DNA from: Actinomycetales bacterium
GTDB lineage: Bacteria > Actinomycetota > Actinomycetes > Actinomycetales > BWSM-131
DNA: 14,692 nt
Direction: 5' to 3'
NCBI GenBank assembly: GCA_030149025.1
Contig: JASBSH010000247.1
Coordinates: forward strand, 1 to 14,692
The notes below the pieces were generated by a model. The model did no database searches and was not told the DNA's origin. It saw only the letters and a list, made by a program, of their open reading frames with translations. A program made the position numbers and the translations under genes. Within the stretch, counting starts at the first letter, position 1. Every line of letters starts with the position of its first letter. Shown piece by piece: positions 6,478-13,521 of this stretch.

Positions 6478-7521
6478 GTGTTCTCCGTTGCAGTCGCCGG
6501 CGCGACCGGCTACGCGGGTGGGGAGCTGCTCCGGCTGCTCCATGACCACCCCGACCTGGAGATCGGTGCCGTCACCGCCCACGGCAGCGCCGGGTCGAGG
6601 CTCGGTGAGCTGCAGCCCAACCTGGTGCCGCTCGCGGACAAGGTCGTTCTGGCGACGACCCCCGAGAACCTCGCCGCCCACGACGCCGTCGTCCTCGCCC
6701 TCCCGCACGGTGCCTCGGCCGCCATCGCCGCGAAGCTGGGGGACGACGTCCTGGTCGTCGACATCGCCGCCGACCACCGGTTGACGGACGCCGACGCCTG
6801 GGCCGAGTTCTACGGCGGTGACCACGCCGGGTCCTGGCCGTACGGGCTGCCGGAGCTGCCGCTCGCACGCGGCGGCCGGGCACGTGAGGCCCTCGTCGGC
6901 GCCAGGCGGGTCGCCGTGCCGGGCTGCTACCCGACGTCCGTGAGCCTGGCCCTCGCGCCGGGTCTCGCCGAGGGTCTGCTCGAACCCGACGACATCGTCG
7001 TCGTCGCCGCGTCCGGCACGTCGGGCGCCGGCAAGGCGGTCAAGCCGCACCTGCTCGGCAGCGAGGTGATGGGCTCGATGTCGCCGTACGGGGTCGGTGG
7101 TGTGCACCGGCACACGCCCGAGATCGAGCAGAACCTGACCCTGGCCGCCGGCGAGCCGGTCCGGGTCTCGTTCACGCCGACCCTCGCGCCGATGTCGCGC
7201 GGCATCCTCGCCACCGCTACCGCGAAGCTGAAGGCGGACGCCGACCCGGCGGCGGTCCGACAGGCCTGGGAGAAGGCCTACGCCGACGAGCCGTTCGTGC
7301 ACCTGCTCCCCGAGGGCCAGTGGCCCCGCACGGCAGACACCTTGGGCGCCAACACCGTTCACGTCCAGGTTGCCCACGACGCGCGCTCCGGCCGGGTCAT
7401 CGCCGTGGCGGCTGTGGACAACCTCACGAAGGGCACCGCGGGCGCGGCGGTGCAGTGCCTCAACATCGCACTGGGCCTTCCGGAGACCACCGGCCTGCCG
7501 ACGATCGGGGTGGCGCCGTGA
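6478..7521 (+). CDS. argC: N-acetyl-gamma-glutamyl-phosphate reductase
   Basis: This 347-residue enzyme carries out the third step of arginine synthesis: NADPH-dependent reduction of N-acetylglutamyl 5-phosphate to the semialdehyde. The N-terminal Rossmann domain opens with GATGYAG (8-14). The catalytic cysteine is C150 in GCYPTS (149-154), and HRHTPE (210-215) contains the expected catalytic histidine. KPHLLGSEVMGSMSPYGVGG is also typical. The length is normal for the family. The GTG start at 6478 is chosen because the family motif begins within eight residues of it; there is no ribosome-binding site, consistent with a leaderless transcript. It is the first gene of the arg operon, directly behind the putative ArgR operator, and overlaps argJ by GTGA. 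Confidence 0.96.
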   Translation: MFSVAVAGATGYAGGELLRLLHDHPDLEIGAVTAHGSAGSRLGELQPNLVPLADKVVLATTPENLAAHDAVVLALPHGASAAIAAKLGDDVLVVDIAADHRLTDADAWAEFYGGDHAGSWPYGLPELPLARGGRAREALVGARRVAVPGCYPTSVSLALAPGLAEGLLEPDDIVVVAASGTSGAGKAVKPHLLGSEVMGSMSPYGVGGVHRHTPEIEQNLTLAAGEPVRVSFTPTLAPMSRGILATATAKLKADADPAAVRQAWEKAYADEPFVHLLPEGQWPRTADTLGANTVHVQVAHDARSGRVIAVAAVDNLTKGTAGAAVQCLNIALGLPETTGLPTIGVAP

Positions 7522-8669
7522 GTGTCACTGCGCCGCAAGGCTTTCGGGCATCCGGCGTCACCGCGGGCCTCAAGCCAAGCGGGAAGCCCGACGTCGCGCT
7601 CGTCGTCAACGACGGCCCCCTCGCCGCCGCCGCCGCCGTCTACACGTCCAACCGCTGCAAGGCGAACCCGGTCCTGTGGAGCGAGAAGGCGAGCGCCGAC
7701 GGCACAGTGCGTGCCGTCGTCCTGAACTCCGGCGGAGCCAACTGCTACACCGGCCCGCGGGGCTTCCAGACGACCCACGCCACGGCCGAGCTCGTCGGTG
7801 AGCTGATCGGTGTCGGCGCCGGTGACGTCGTCGTCTGCTCCACCGGCCTGATCGGGCTGAAGCTGCCGCGCGAGACCCTGCTAGCCGGCGTCCGTCATGC
7901 GGCGGAAGCGTTGTCCCGGGGCGGCGGTGACGACGCCGCCGTGGCCATCATGACGACGGACACGGTGTCGAAGCAGGCTGTCGTCACCCGCGACGGCTGG
8001 AGCGTCGGCGGAATGGCGAAGGGCGCGGGGATGCTCGCACCCGCACTCGCCACCATGCTCGTCGTCCTGACCACGGACGCTGCCGTCGACGCGGCGGGCT
8101 GCGACACGGCCCTGCGCGCCGCCACCCGCGTCACGTTCGACCGGCTCGACTCCGACGGCTGCCAGTCGACGAACGACACGGTGGTGCTGCTGGCCAGCGG
8201 CGCCAGCGGCATCACGCCCGACGCCGCAGACTTCGCCGACGCGGTGCGCGAGGTGTGCCACGACCTCGCCCAGCAGCTGATGCGGGACGCTGAAGGGTCC
8301 GAGCACGACATCGCGATCGAGGTCAGGGGAGCGGCCAGCGAGGACGACGCCGTCGAGGTGGGGCGCAGCATCGCCCGGAACAACCTGTTCAAGACAGCGG
8401 TGTTCGGGAAGGACCCCAACTGGGGCCGCATCATGGCCGCCGTCGGCACGACCTCCGCGGCCTTCGACCCGGCCGACCTCGACGTGGCCGTCAACGGCGT
8501 CTGGGTGGCCCGCGAGGGCCAGCCCGGCGACGACCCGGCGAAGGTCGACCTCAACGGTCGCGACGTCCACGTGATCGTCGACCTCAAGGCCGGGGACCAG
8601 GCCGCCACGGTCTGGACCAACGACCTCACCCACGCATACGTCCACGAGAACAGCGCGTACTCGACATGA
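7518..8669 (+). CDS. argJ: Glutamate N-acetyltransferase / ornithine acetyltransferase
   Basis: ArgJ transfers the acetyl group from N-acetylornithine to glutamate, giving ornithine and N-acetylglutamate and closing the acetyl cycle. Some members also use acetyl-CoA; sequence alone does not decide this. The protein has 383 residues and belongs to the self-cleaving Ntn-hydrolase-like ArgJ family. The cleavage motif KGAGMLAPALATMLVVLTTD is intact, with the new N-terminal nucleophile expected at T179 after A178. Other landmarks are NSGGANCYTG, CSTGLIG and FGKDPNWGRI. The GTG start at 7518 shares bases with the argC stop (GTGA). The frame is open further upstream, but that part lies within argC and is not ArgJ-like. 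No argA-type synthase is seen in this window, so ArgJ is the only visible source of N-acetylglutamate. Confidence 0.96.
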   Translation: MSVTAPQGFRASGVTAGLKPSGKPDVALVVNDGPLAAAAAVYTSNRCKANPVLWSEKASADGTVRAVVLNSGGANCYTGPRGFQTTHATAELVGELIGVGAGDVVVCSTGLIGLKLPRETLLAGVRHAAEALSRGGGDDAAVAIMTTDTVSKQAVVTRDGWSVGGMAKGAGMLAPALATMLVVLTTDAAVDAAGCDTALRAATRVTFDRLDSDGCQSTNDTVVLLASGASGITPDAADFADAVREVCHDLAQQLMRDAEGSEHDIAIEVRGAASEDDAVEVGRSIARNNLFKTAVFGKDPNWGRIMAAVGTTSAAFDPADLDVAVNGVWVAREGQPGDDPAKVDLNGRDVHVIVDLKAGDQAATVWTNDLTHAYVHENSAYST

Positions 8670-9580
8670 GCGACCTTCGATGGGGGACTAGCCGCCCCAT
8701 GCGCCCCGACGACCCGCAGCGCGACGCGGAGCGCGCGGCGGTGCTCCTCGACGCCCTGCCATGGCTCAAGGAGTTCCACGGGCAGATCGTCGTCATCAAG
8801 TACGGCGGCAACGCCATGGTCGACGAGGAGCTGAAGCAGGCCTTCGCCGAGGACATGGTGCTGCTGCGCTACGCCGGCATCCGCCCCGTCGTCGTGCACG
8901 GCGGGGGCCCCCAGGTGTCCGCGATGCTGGGGCGCCTCGGCATCGAGTCGGAGTTCCGTGGTGGCCTGCGTGTCACGACCGAGGAGTCCGTCGAGGTCGT
9001 GCGGATGGTGCTGGTCGGCCAAGTCGGGCGAGAGCTCGTCGGTCTGATCAACTCCCACGGCCCGCACGCGGTCGGGCTCTCTGGCGAGGACGCCGGCCTC
9101 TTCCGTGCCGAACGCACCGGCCCGGTGATCGACGGGGAGCGGTTCGACATCGGCCTCGTCGGCGACGTCGTCCAGGTCAACCCCGACGCCGTGCTCGACC
9201 TCGTCCACGCGGGCCGCATCCCCGTCGTGTCGTCGGTCGCACCGGACGCCGAGGGGCGGGTGCTCAACGTCAACGCCGACACGGCGGCCGCTGCGCTGGC
9301 GGTTGCGCTCGACGCGGTGAAGCTCGTCGTCCTCACCGACGTCGAGGGCCTCTACGCCGACTGGCCCGACCGGGCCTCCCTGGTGCAGCAGATCAATACC
9401 GACGAGCTGGAGGCCGTGATGCCGCAGATCGACTCCGGGATGCGACCGAAGATGGAGGCGTGCCTGCGGGCCGTGCGTGGCGGCGTCCACAGGGCCACGG
9501 TCGTCGACGGCCGGCTGCCGCACGCACTGGCCCTGGAGATGCTGACCAGCGAGGGCACGGGAACGATGGTGACTCCGTGA
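8666..9580 (+). CDS. argB: Acetylglutamate kinase
   Basis: ArgB phosphorylates N-acetylglutamate with ATP, the second and usually committed step of the acetyl-cycle pathway. The 304 residues form an amino acid kinase fold. Visible motifs are IKYGGNAM (44-51), VVVHGGGPQ (75-83), the substrate region EFRGGLRVTT, the central LVGDVVQVNPD, VLTDVEGLYAD and the C-terminal SGMRPKMEACLRAVRGG and EGTGTMV. A helix-forming stretch precedes the fold (about 20-38, ERAAVLLDALPWLKEFHGQ); such an N-terminal helix is typical of hexameric, arginine-inhibited enzymes, so feedback inhibition is likely. The start gives an ATGA overlap with argJ. A second in-frame ATG at 8699 (M12) is possible, since residues 1-11 look unconserved. 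Confidence 0.96.
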   Translation: MSDLRWGTSRPMRPDDPQRDAERAAVLLDALPWLKEFHGQIVVIKYGGNAMVDEELKQAFAEDMVLLRYAGIRPVVVHGGGPQVSAMLGRLGIESEFRGGLRVTTEESVEVVRMVLVGQVGRELVGLINSHGPHAVGLSGEDAGLFRAERTGPVIDGERFDIGLVGDVVQVNPDAVLDLVHAGRIPVVSSVAPDAEGRVLNVNADTAAAALAVALDAVKLVVLTDVEGLYADWPDRASLVQQINTDELEAVMPQIDSGMRPKMEACLRAVRGGVHRATVVDGRLPHALALEMLTSEGTGTMVTP

Positions 9581-10794
9581 CTGACGTCATGAACCGCTAC
9601 AGCAAGGCCCTGATGGGCACCTACGGGCAGCCGCAACGCGTCCTGGCCCGAGGCGAGGGCTGCTACGTCTGGGACGACGAGGGCAACCGCTACCTCGACC
9701 TGCTCGCCGGCATCGCCGTGAACGCTCTCGGGCACGCCAATCCGGCTCTCGTCCAAGCCGTTTCGTCACAGCTCACGACGCTGGGGCACACCTCCAACTT
9801 CTTCACCACCGAGCTGTCGGTGAAGCTGGCCGAAGAGGTCCTGCGCATCAGCGGCGCCCCGGCCGGCTCGAAGGTCTTCTTCTGCAACTCCGGCGCCGAG
9901 GCGGTCGAGGCGGCCATCAAGGTCACCAGGCGCACCGGCCGGCAGCGGATCGTCGCTCTCGAGGGCGCCTTCCACGGCCGGACCATGGGAGCCCTCGCCC
10001 TCACCCACAAGCAGGCCTACCGCGAGCCGTTCGAGCCGCTCACCCCGGGCGTGACACACGTGCCGTTCGGTGACGTCGGCGCGCTCGCCGCAGCCGTTGA
10101 CAACACCGTCGCGGCCGTCTTCATCGAGCCGATCCAGGGCGAGGGTGGCGTCCGGCCGCTTCCACCCGGCTACCTCGCCGCCGCGCGTCGCATCACCCGT
10201 GACGCGGGCGCGTTGCTCGTGCTGGACGAGATCCAGACCGGCATCGGCCGCACGGGGACCTGGCTGGCCCACCAGCGTCCCGAGATCGGCAGCGAGGACC
10301 CGGACGACGTTCCACCGGATCTCGTCACCCTCGCCAAGGGCTTGGGGGGCGGCCTGCCGATCGGCGCCGTGGTCGCCTTCGGCGAACACGTCGCCGGCCT
10401 GCTCGGGGCCGGCCAGCACGGCACGACCTTCGGTGGCAACCCGGTCAGCTCTGCCGCCGGCCTCGCCACGATCGGCGAGATCGACTGCACCGGCCTGCTG
10501 CAGCACGTGCGCGAGCTGGGCGAGCAGTGGGCGGCGGACCTCGCGGCCGTCGACCACCCGCGCCTGGGCGGCGTGCGCGGCCTCGGCCTGCTGCTCGCCA
10601 TCCAGCTCACCCAGCCGGTGGCGGCTGACGTCGCCAAGGCCGCGCTGGACGCCGGGTTCATCGTCAACGCGGTCGCACCCGACGCCGTGCGGCTCGCGCC
10701 ACCGCTGGTGCTGTCCAAGGAGCAGGCCGACACCTTCACGCTGGCCCTCCCGGGGCTGCTCGACACCGCCACCAAGGCTGCGGAGGAGAAGTGA
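9577..10794 (+). CDS. argD: Acetylornithine aminotransferase
   Basis: ArgD is a class III PLP-dependent aminotransferase that converts N-acetylglutamate semialdehyde and glutamate to N-acetylornithine and 2-oxoglutarate. In other bacteria it can also serve lysine synthesis. The 405 residues include the phosphate-binding NSGAEAVEAAIK, FHGRTMGALALT, FIEPIQGEGG, the PLP-nitrogen aspartate D217 in LVLDEIQTGIGRTG, the Schiff-base lysine K254 in TLAKGLGGGLPIGA, and HGTTFGGNP. The GTG at 9577 overlaps the argB stop (GTGA); an ATG four codons later (9589) is an alternative start. A short acidic stretch (EIGSEDPDDVPPD) before the K254 loop looks like a lineage-specific surface loop. A long open frame upstream belongs to argB in another frame. 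Confidence 0.96.
   Translation: MTDVMNRYSKALMGTYGQPQRVLARGEGCYVWDDEGNRYLDLLAGIAVNALGHANPALVQAVSSQLTTLGHTSNFFTTELSVKLAEEVLRISGAPAGSKVFFCNSGAEAVEAAIKVTRRTGRQRIVALEGAFHGRTMGALALTHKQAYREPFEPLTPGVTHVPFGDVGALAAAVDNTVAAVFIEPIQGEGGVRPLPPGYLAAARRITRDAGALLVLDEIQTGIGRTGTWLAHQRPEIGSEDPDDVPPDLVTLAKGLGGGLPIGAVVAFGEHVAGLLGAGQHGTTFGGNPVSSAAGLATIGEIDCTGLLQHVRELGEQWAADLAAVDHPRLGGVRGLGLLLAIQLTQPVAADVAKAALDAGFIVNAVAPDAVRLAPPLVLSKEQADTFTLALPGLLDTATKAAEEK
10782..10786 (+). promoter_or_regulatory. Shine-Dalgarno site of argF
   Basis: GGAGG lies 7 nt before the ATG at 10794 but only 4 nt before the in-frame GTG at 10791. The spacing favours ATG as the argF start. It is one of the two strongest ribosome-binding sites inside the arg operon. 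Confidence 0.65.
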
Positions 10795-11762
10795 TGGGCA
10801 CACACGAGATCCGCCACTTCCTTCGGGACGACGACCTGGCGCCCGAGGAGCAGGCCGAGGTGCTGCGGCTCGCCATGCGCGCGAAGCAGGACTGGTTCGC
10901 CCTTCGCACCCTCGACGGGCCGCGCTCGGTCGCGCTGATCTTCGACAAGCCGTCCACGCGTACGCGGATCTCCTTCAGCGTCGGTGTCGCCGAGCTCGGT
11001 GGCTATCCGCTGGTCATCGACGCGCAGACCACGCAGATGGGCCGGGGTGAGCCGATCGAGGACACCACCCGGGTCCTGGACCGTCAGGTCGCGGCCATCG
11101 TCTGGCGGACCTTCGCTCAGTCGCGCATCGACGCGATGGCTTCTGTCTCAACGGTTCCCGTGGTCAACGCCCTGACGGACCTGCTGCACCCCTGCCAGGT
11201 CCTAGCCGATCTGCAGACCATCGCCGAGCGCCGCGGGGGAGTGGACCGCCTGCCGCGGACGACGCTCACCTACCTGGGCGACGGCGCCAACAACATGGCC
11301 AACTCCTACGCCCTCGGCGGTGCCACCGCCGGCCTGCACGTACGCATCGCGACACCCGAGCAGTACCGGCCGGACGAGCGGATCCTGGACGCCGCCACGC
11401 ACGTTGCCGCGCGGACCGGCGGTTCCGTGACGGTGCTGCACGACGCCGCCAAGGCGGTCGATGGCGCCGACGTGCTGGCCACCGACACGTGGGTGTCGAT
11501 GGGCCAGGAGGCGGAGGCGGACCAGCGGGGTTCGAAGGCGAGCCCGTTCGCCCCCTTCACGGTGGACGCGGCGGCGCTCGACCGCGCCGCCGACGACGCG
11601 ATCGTCCTGCACTGCCTGCCCGCCTACCGAGGCAAGGAGATCTCCGCGGAGGTGATCGACGGTCCCGCGTCGGCGGTGTGGGACGAGGCGGAGAACCGGC
11701 TGCATGCCCAGAAGGCCCTGCTGGCATGGCTTCTCGACCCGAGTCTTCGGGGCGGGTCGTGA
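10794..11762 (+). CDS. argF: Ornithine carbamoyltransferase
   Basis: ArgF joins ornithine and carbamoyl phosphate to make citrulline. The 322 residues show the carbamoyl-phosphate loop STRTR (54-58) in FDKPSTRTRISF, HPCQ (132-135), the ornithine-binding DTWVSMG that separates this family from aspartate carbamoyltransferase, and HCLP (273-276) in LHCLPAYRGKEIS. The length fits trimeric anabolic enzymes. The ATG at 10794 overlaps the argD stop by 1 nt (TGATG) and is preferred over GTG 10791 because of the spacing to GGAGG. The neighbourhood of synthetic arg genes, with no arginine deiminase or carbamate kinase, supports an anabolic rather than catabolic role. The end overlaps argR by GTGA. Confidence 0.96.
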   Translation: MGTHEIRHFLRDDDLAPEEQAEVLRLAMRAKQDWFALRTLDGPRSVALIFDKPSTRTRISFSVGVAELGGYPLVIDAQTTQMGRGEPIEDTTRVLDRQVAAIVWRTFAQSRIDAMASVSTVPVVNALTDLLHPCQVLADLQTIAERRGGVDRLPRTTLTYLGDGANNMANSYALGGATAGLHVRIATPEQYRPDERILDAATHVAARTGGSVTVLHDAAKAVDGADVLATDTWVSMGQEAEADQRGSKASPFAPFTVDAAALDRAADDAIVLHCLPAYRGKEISAEVIDGPASAVWDEAENRLHAQKALLAWLLDPSLRGGS

Positions 11763-12319
11763 GCGCGCCGCCACAGGCCCAGCTGCGGCCGGGCACCAAG
11801 ACCGCGCGGCACGCACGGATCCGTCAGGTGCTGCGCTCGGGCCCGGTCCGGTCCCAGACCGAGCTGGCCGACCTCCTGGCCGAGGACGGCGTGGTGGTCA
11901 CCCAGGCGACCCTGTCCCGGGACCTCGTGGAGCTCGGCGCCGCGAAGGTGCGCGATCCCGAGCACGGGCTCGTCTACGCGGTGCCGGGGGAGGGTGCCGA
12001 CCGGTCCCTGCAGGCGGCGGTGGCCCCCGAGGTCCTCGATGCAAAGCTCGCCCGACTGTGTGAGGAGCTGCTGGTCACCGCAGACGCGTCCGCGAACCTC
12101 GTCGTGCTTCGGACCCCGCCGGGTGCCGCACAGTTCCTCGCCTCTGCGATCGACCACTCCGTCCTGCCCCAGGTACTCGGGACGATCGCCGGCGACGACA
12201 CGGTGCTGGTGATCGCCAGGGCGCCGGACGGAGGCGCGGCCCTCGCGGAACGCTTCCTCGAGCTCGCCAACCCCATGACCTCAACCGGAACTGCATCAGA
12301 GCAAGGAGCAACCTCATGA
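11759..12319 (+). CDS. argR: Arginine repressor
   Basis: ArgR is the arginine-sensing, DNA-binding hexamer that represses arg genes. The 186 residues comprise an N-terminal winged helix-turn-helix (about 14-75, with SQTELADLLAEDG and the recognition-helix serine-arginine pair S53-R54 in QATLSRDL) and a C-terminal oligomerisation and arginine-binding domain, with GTIAGDDT (141-148) containing the paired aspartates that contact arginine. The start is a GTG overlapping the argF stop (GTGA). A tail of about 15 residues after LELAN (172-186, PMTSTGTASEQGATS) goes beyond the conserved domain. Its DNA is less GC-rich and carries the argG ribosome-binding site. The likely target is the box before argC, giving autoregulation because argR is part of the operon it controls. 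Confidence 0.95.
   Translation: MSAPPQAQLRPGTKTARHARIRQVLRSGPVRSQTELADLLAEDGVVVTQATLSRDLVELGAAKVRDPEHGLVYAVPGEGADRSLQAAVAPEVLDAKLARLCEELLVTADASANLVVLRTPPGAAQFLASAIDHSVLPQVLGTIAGDDTVLVIARAPDGGAALAERFLELANPMTSTGTASEQGATS
12303..12308 (+). promoter_or_regulatory. Shine-Dalgarno site of argG
   Basis: AAGGAG lies 7 nt before the argG ATG, inside the last codons of argR. It is a near-ideal site and supports the start at 12316. Confidence 0.7.
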
Positions 12320-13521
12320 CCGACCGCGTAGTCCTCGCCTACTCCGGGGGACTCGACACCTCCGTGGCCATCGGGTGGATCGCCGAGCGCACCGGTGCCG
12401 AGGTCGTCGCCGTGGCGGTCGACGTCGGCCAGGGCGGCGAGGACCTCGAGACGATCCGGCAGCGGGCCCTCGCCTGCGGTGCCGTGGAGGCGTACGTCGC
12501 CGACGCCCGCGACGAGTTCGCCGAGCAGTACTGCCTGCCGGCCCTGAAGAGCAACGCCCTGTACATGGAGCGCTACCCGCTCGTGTCGGCCCTGTCCCGC
12601 CCGGTCATCGTCAAGCACCTGGTGGCGGCCGCCCGTGAGCACGACGCCTCTGTCGTGGCGCACGGCTGCACCGGCAAGGGCAACGACCAGGTCCGGTTCG
12701 AGGTCGGCATCCAGGCGCTCGCACCCGACCTTTCCTGCATCGCCCCCGTGCGCGACCTCGCGCTCACCCGCGACAAGGCGATCGAGTTCGCCGAGGCCCA
12801 CAAGCTTCCGATCGAGACGACGAAGAAGAACCCGTTCTCCATCGACCAGAACGTCTGGGGCCGCGCGGTGGAGACCGGCTTTCTCGAGGACATCTGGAAC
12901 GCCCCCACCAAGGACGTCTACAGCTACACCGACGACCCGACCCACCCGCCCGTGGAGGACGAGCTCGTCATCACCTTCGACAAGGGTGTGCCGGTGGCCA
13001 TCGACGGTGAGCCGGTCACGATGCTCGAGGCGATCGTGGAGATGAACCGCCGTGCGGGCCGGCAGGGCGTCGGGCGCATCGACCTCGTCGAGGACCGCTT
13101 GGTCGGCATCAAGAGCCGCGAGGTCTACGAGGCACCCGGCGCCATCGCGCTGATCACCGCCCACCAGGAGCTCGAGAACGTCACCATCGAGCGGGACCTC
13201 GCCCGGTTCAAGCGGCAGGTCGAGCAGCGGTGGACCGAGCTCGTCTACGACGGCCTGTGGTTCTCCCCGCTGAAGCGTGCCCTGGACAGCTTCATCGCCG
13301 ACAGCCAGCAGCACGTCAGCGGCGACATCCGGATGATCCTGCACGGCGGCCGCGCCGTCGTCACCGGCCGGCGCAGCAACGAGAGCCTCTACGACTTCGC
13401 CATGGCCACCTACGACAGCGGCGACATGTTCGACCAGTCCCTCGCCAAGGGCTTCGTCGACCTGTGGGGCCTGCCGTCGAAGATGGCCTCCGCCCGGGAC
13501 CTCCGCGTCGCCAATGGGTGA
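12316..13521 (+). CDS. argG: Argininosuccinate synthase
   Basis: ArgG condenses citrulline and aspartate with ATP to form argininosuccinate, AMP and pyrophosphate. The 401 residues begin with the N-type PP-loop YSGGLDTS (9-16) and contain further family landmarks: ALKSNALYMERYPL, VAHGCTGKGNDQVRFE, FSIDQNVWGRAVE and VYEAPGAIAL. The length is typical (about 400) and this is the ordinary type 1 enzyme. The start overlaps the argR stop (ATGA) and has a strong AAGGAG site, so it may be translated independently as well as by coupling. The end overlaps argH by 8 nt. Confidence 0.97.
   Translation: MTDRVVLAYSGGLDTSVAIGWIAERTGAEVVAVAVDVGQGGEDLETIRQRALACGAVEAYVADARDEFAEQYCLPALKSNALYMERYPLVSALSRPVIVKHLVAAAREHDASVVAHGCTGKGNDQVRFEVGIQALAPDLSCIAPVRDLALTRDKAIEFAEAHKLPIETTKKNPFSIDQNVWGRAVETGFLEDIWNAPTKDVYSYTDDPTHPPVEDELVITFDKGVPVAIDGEPVTMLEAIVEMNRRAGRQGVGRIDLVEDRLVGIKSREVYEAPGAIALITAHQELENVTIERDLARFKRQVEQRWTELVYDGLWFSPLKRALDSFIADSQQHVSGDIRMILHGGRAVVTGRRSNESLYDFAMATYDSGDMFDQSLAKGFVDLWGLPSKMASARDLRVANG

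Larger units (their letters stand above)
6450..6480 (+). repeat. 11-nt direct repeat in the argC control region
   Basis: CATGCATGGTG (6450-6460) and CATGCATCGTG (6470-6480) match at 10 of 11 positions with a 20-nt period, about two helical turns. The second copy ends in the argC GTG start codon. Each contains ATGCAT, an arginine-operator-like half site. Confidence 0.75.

Noticed and set aside
7895..9523. 542-residue open frame on the - strand opposite argJ and argB
   Set aside because: Composition changes abruptly where the underlying sense gene changes, as expected for a shadow; no domain is visible.
10791..10793. GTG as the start of argF
   Set aside because: It is in frame, but the GGAGG site is only 4 nt away; ATG at 10794 has 7 nt spacing and forms the common TGATG junction.
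12292..12296. TGCAT before argG as an ArgR half site
   Set aside because: The 4-nt spacer is followed by GCAAG, not ATNCA, so there is no second half. A lone TGCAT is expected by chance.
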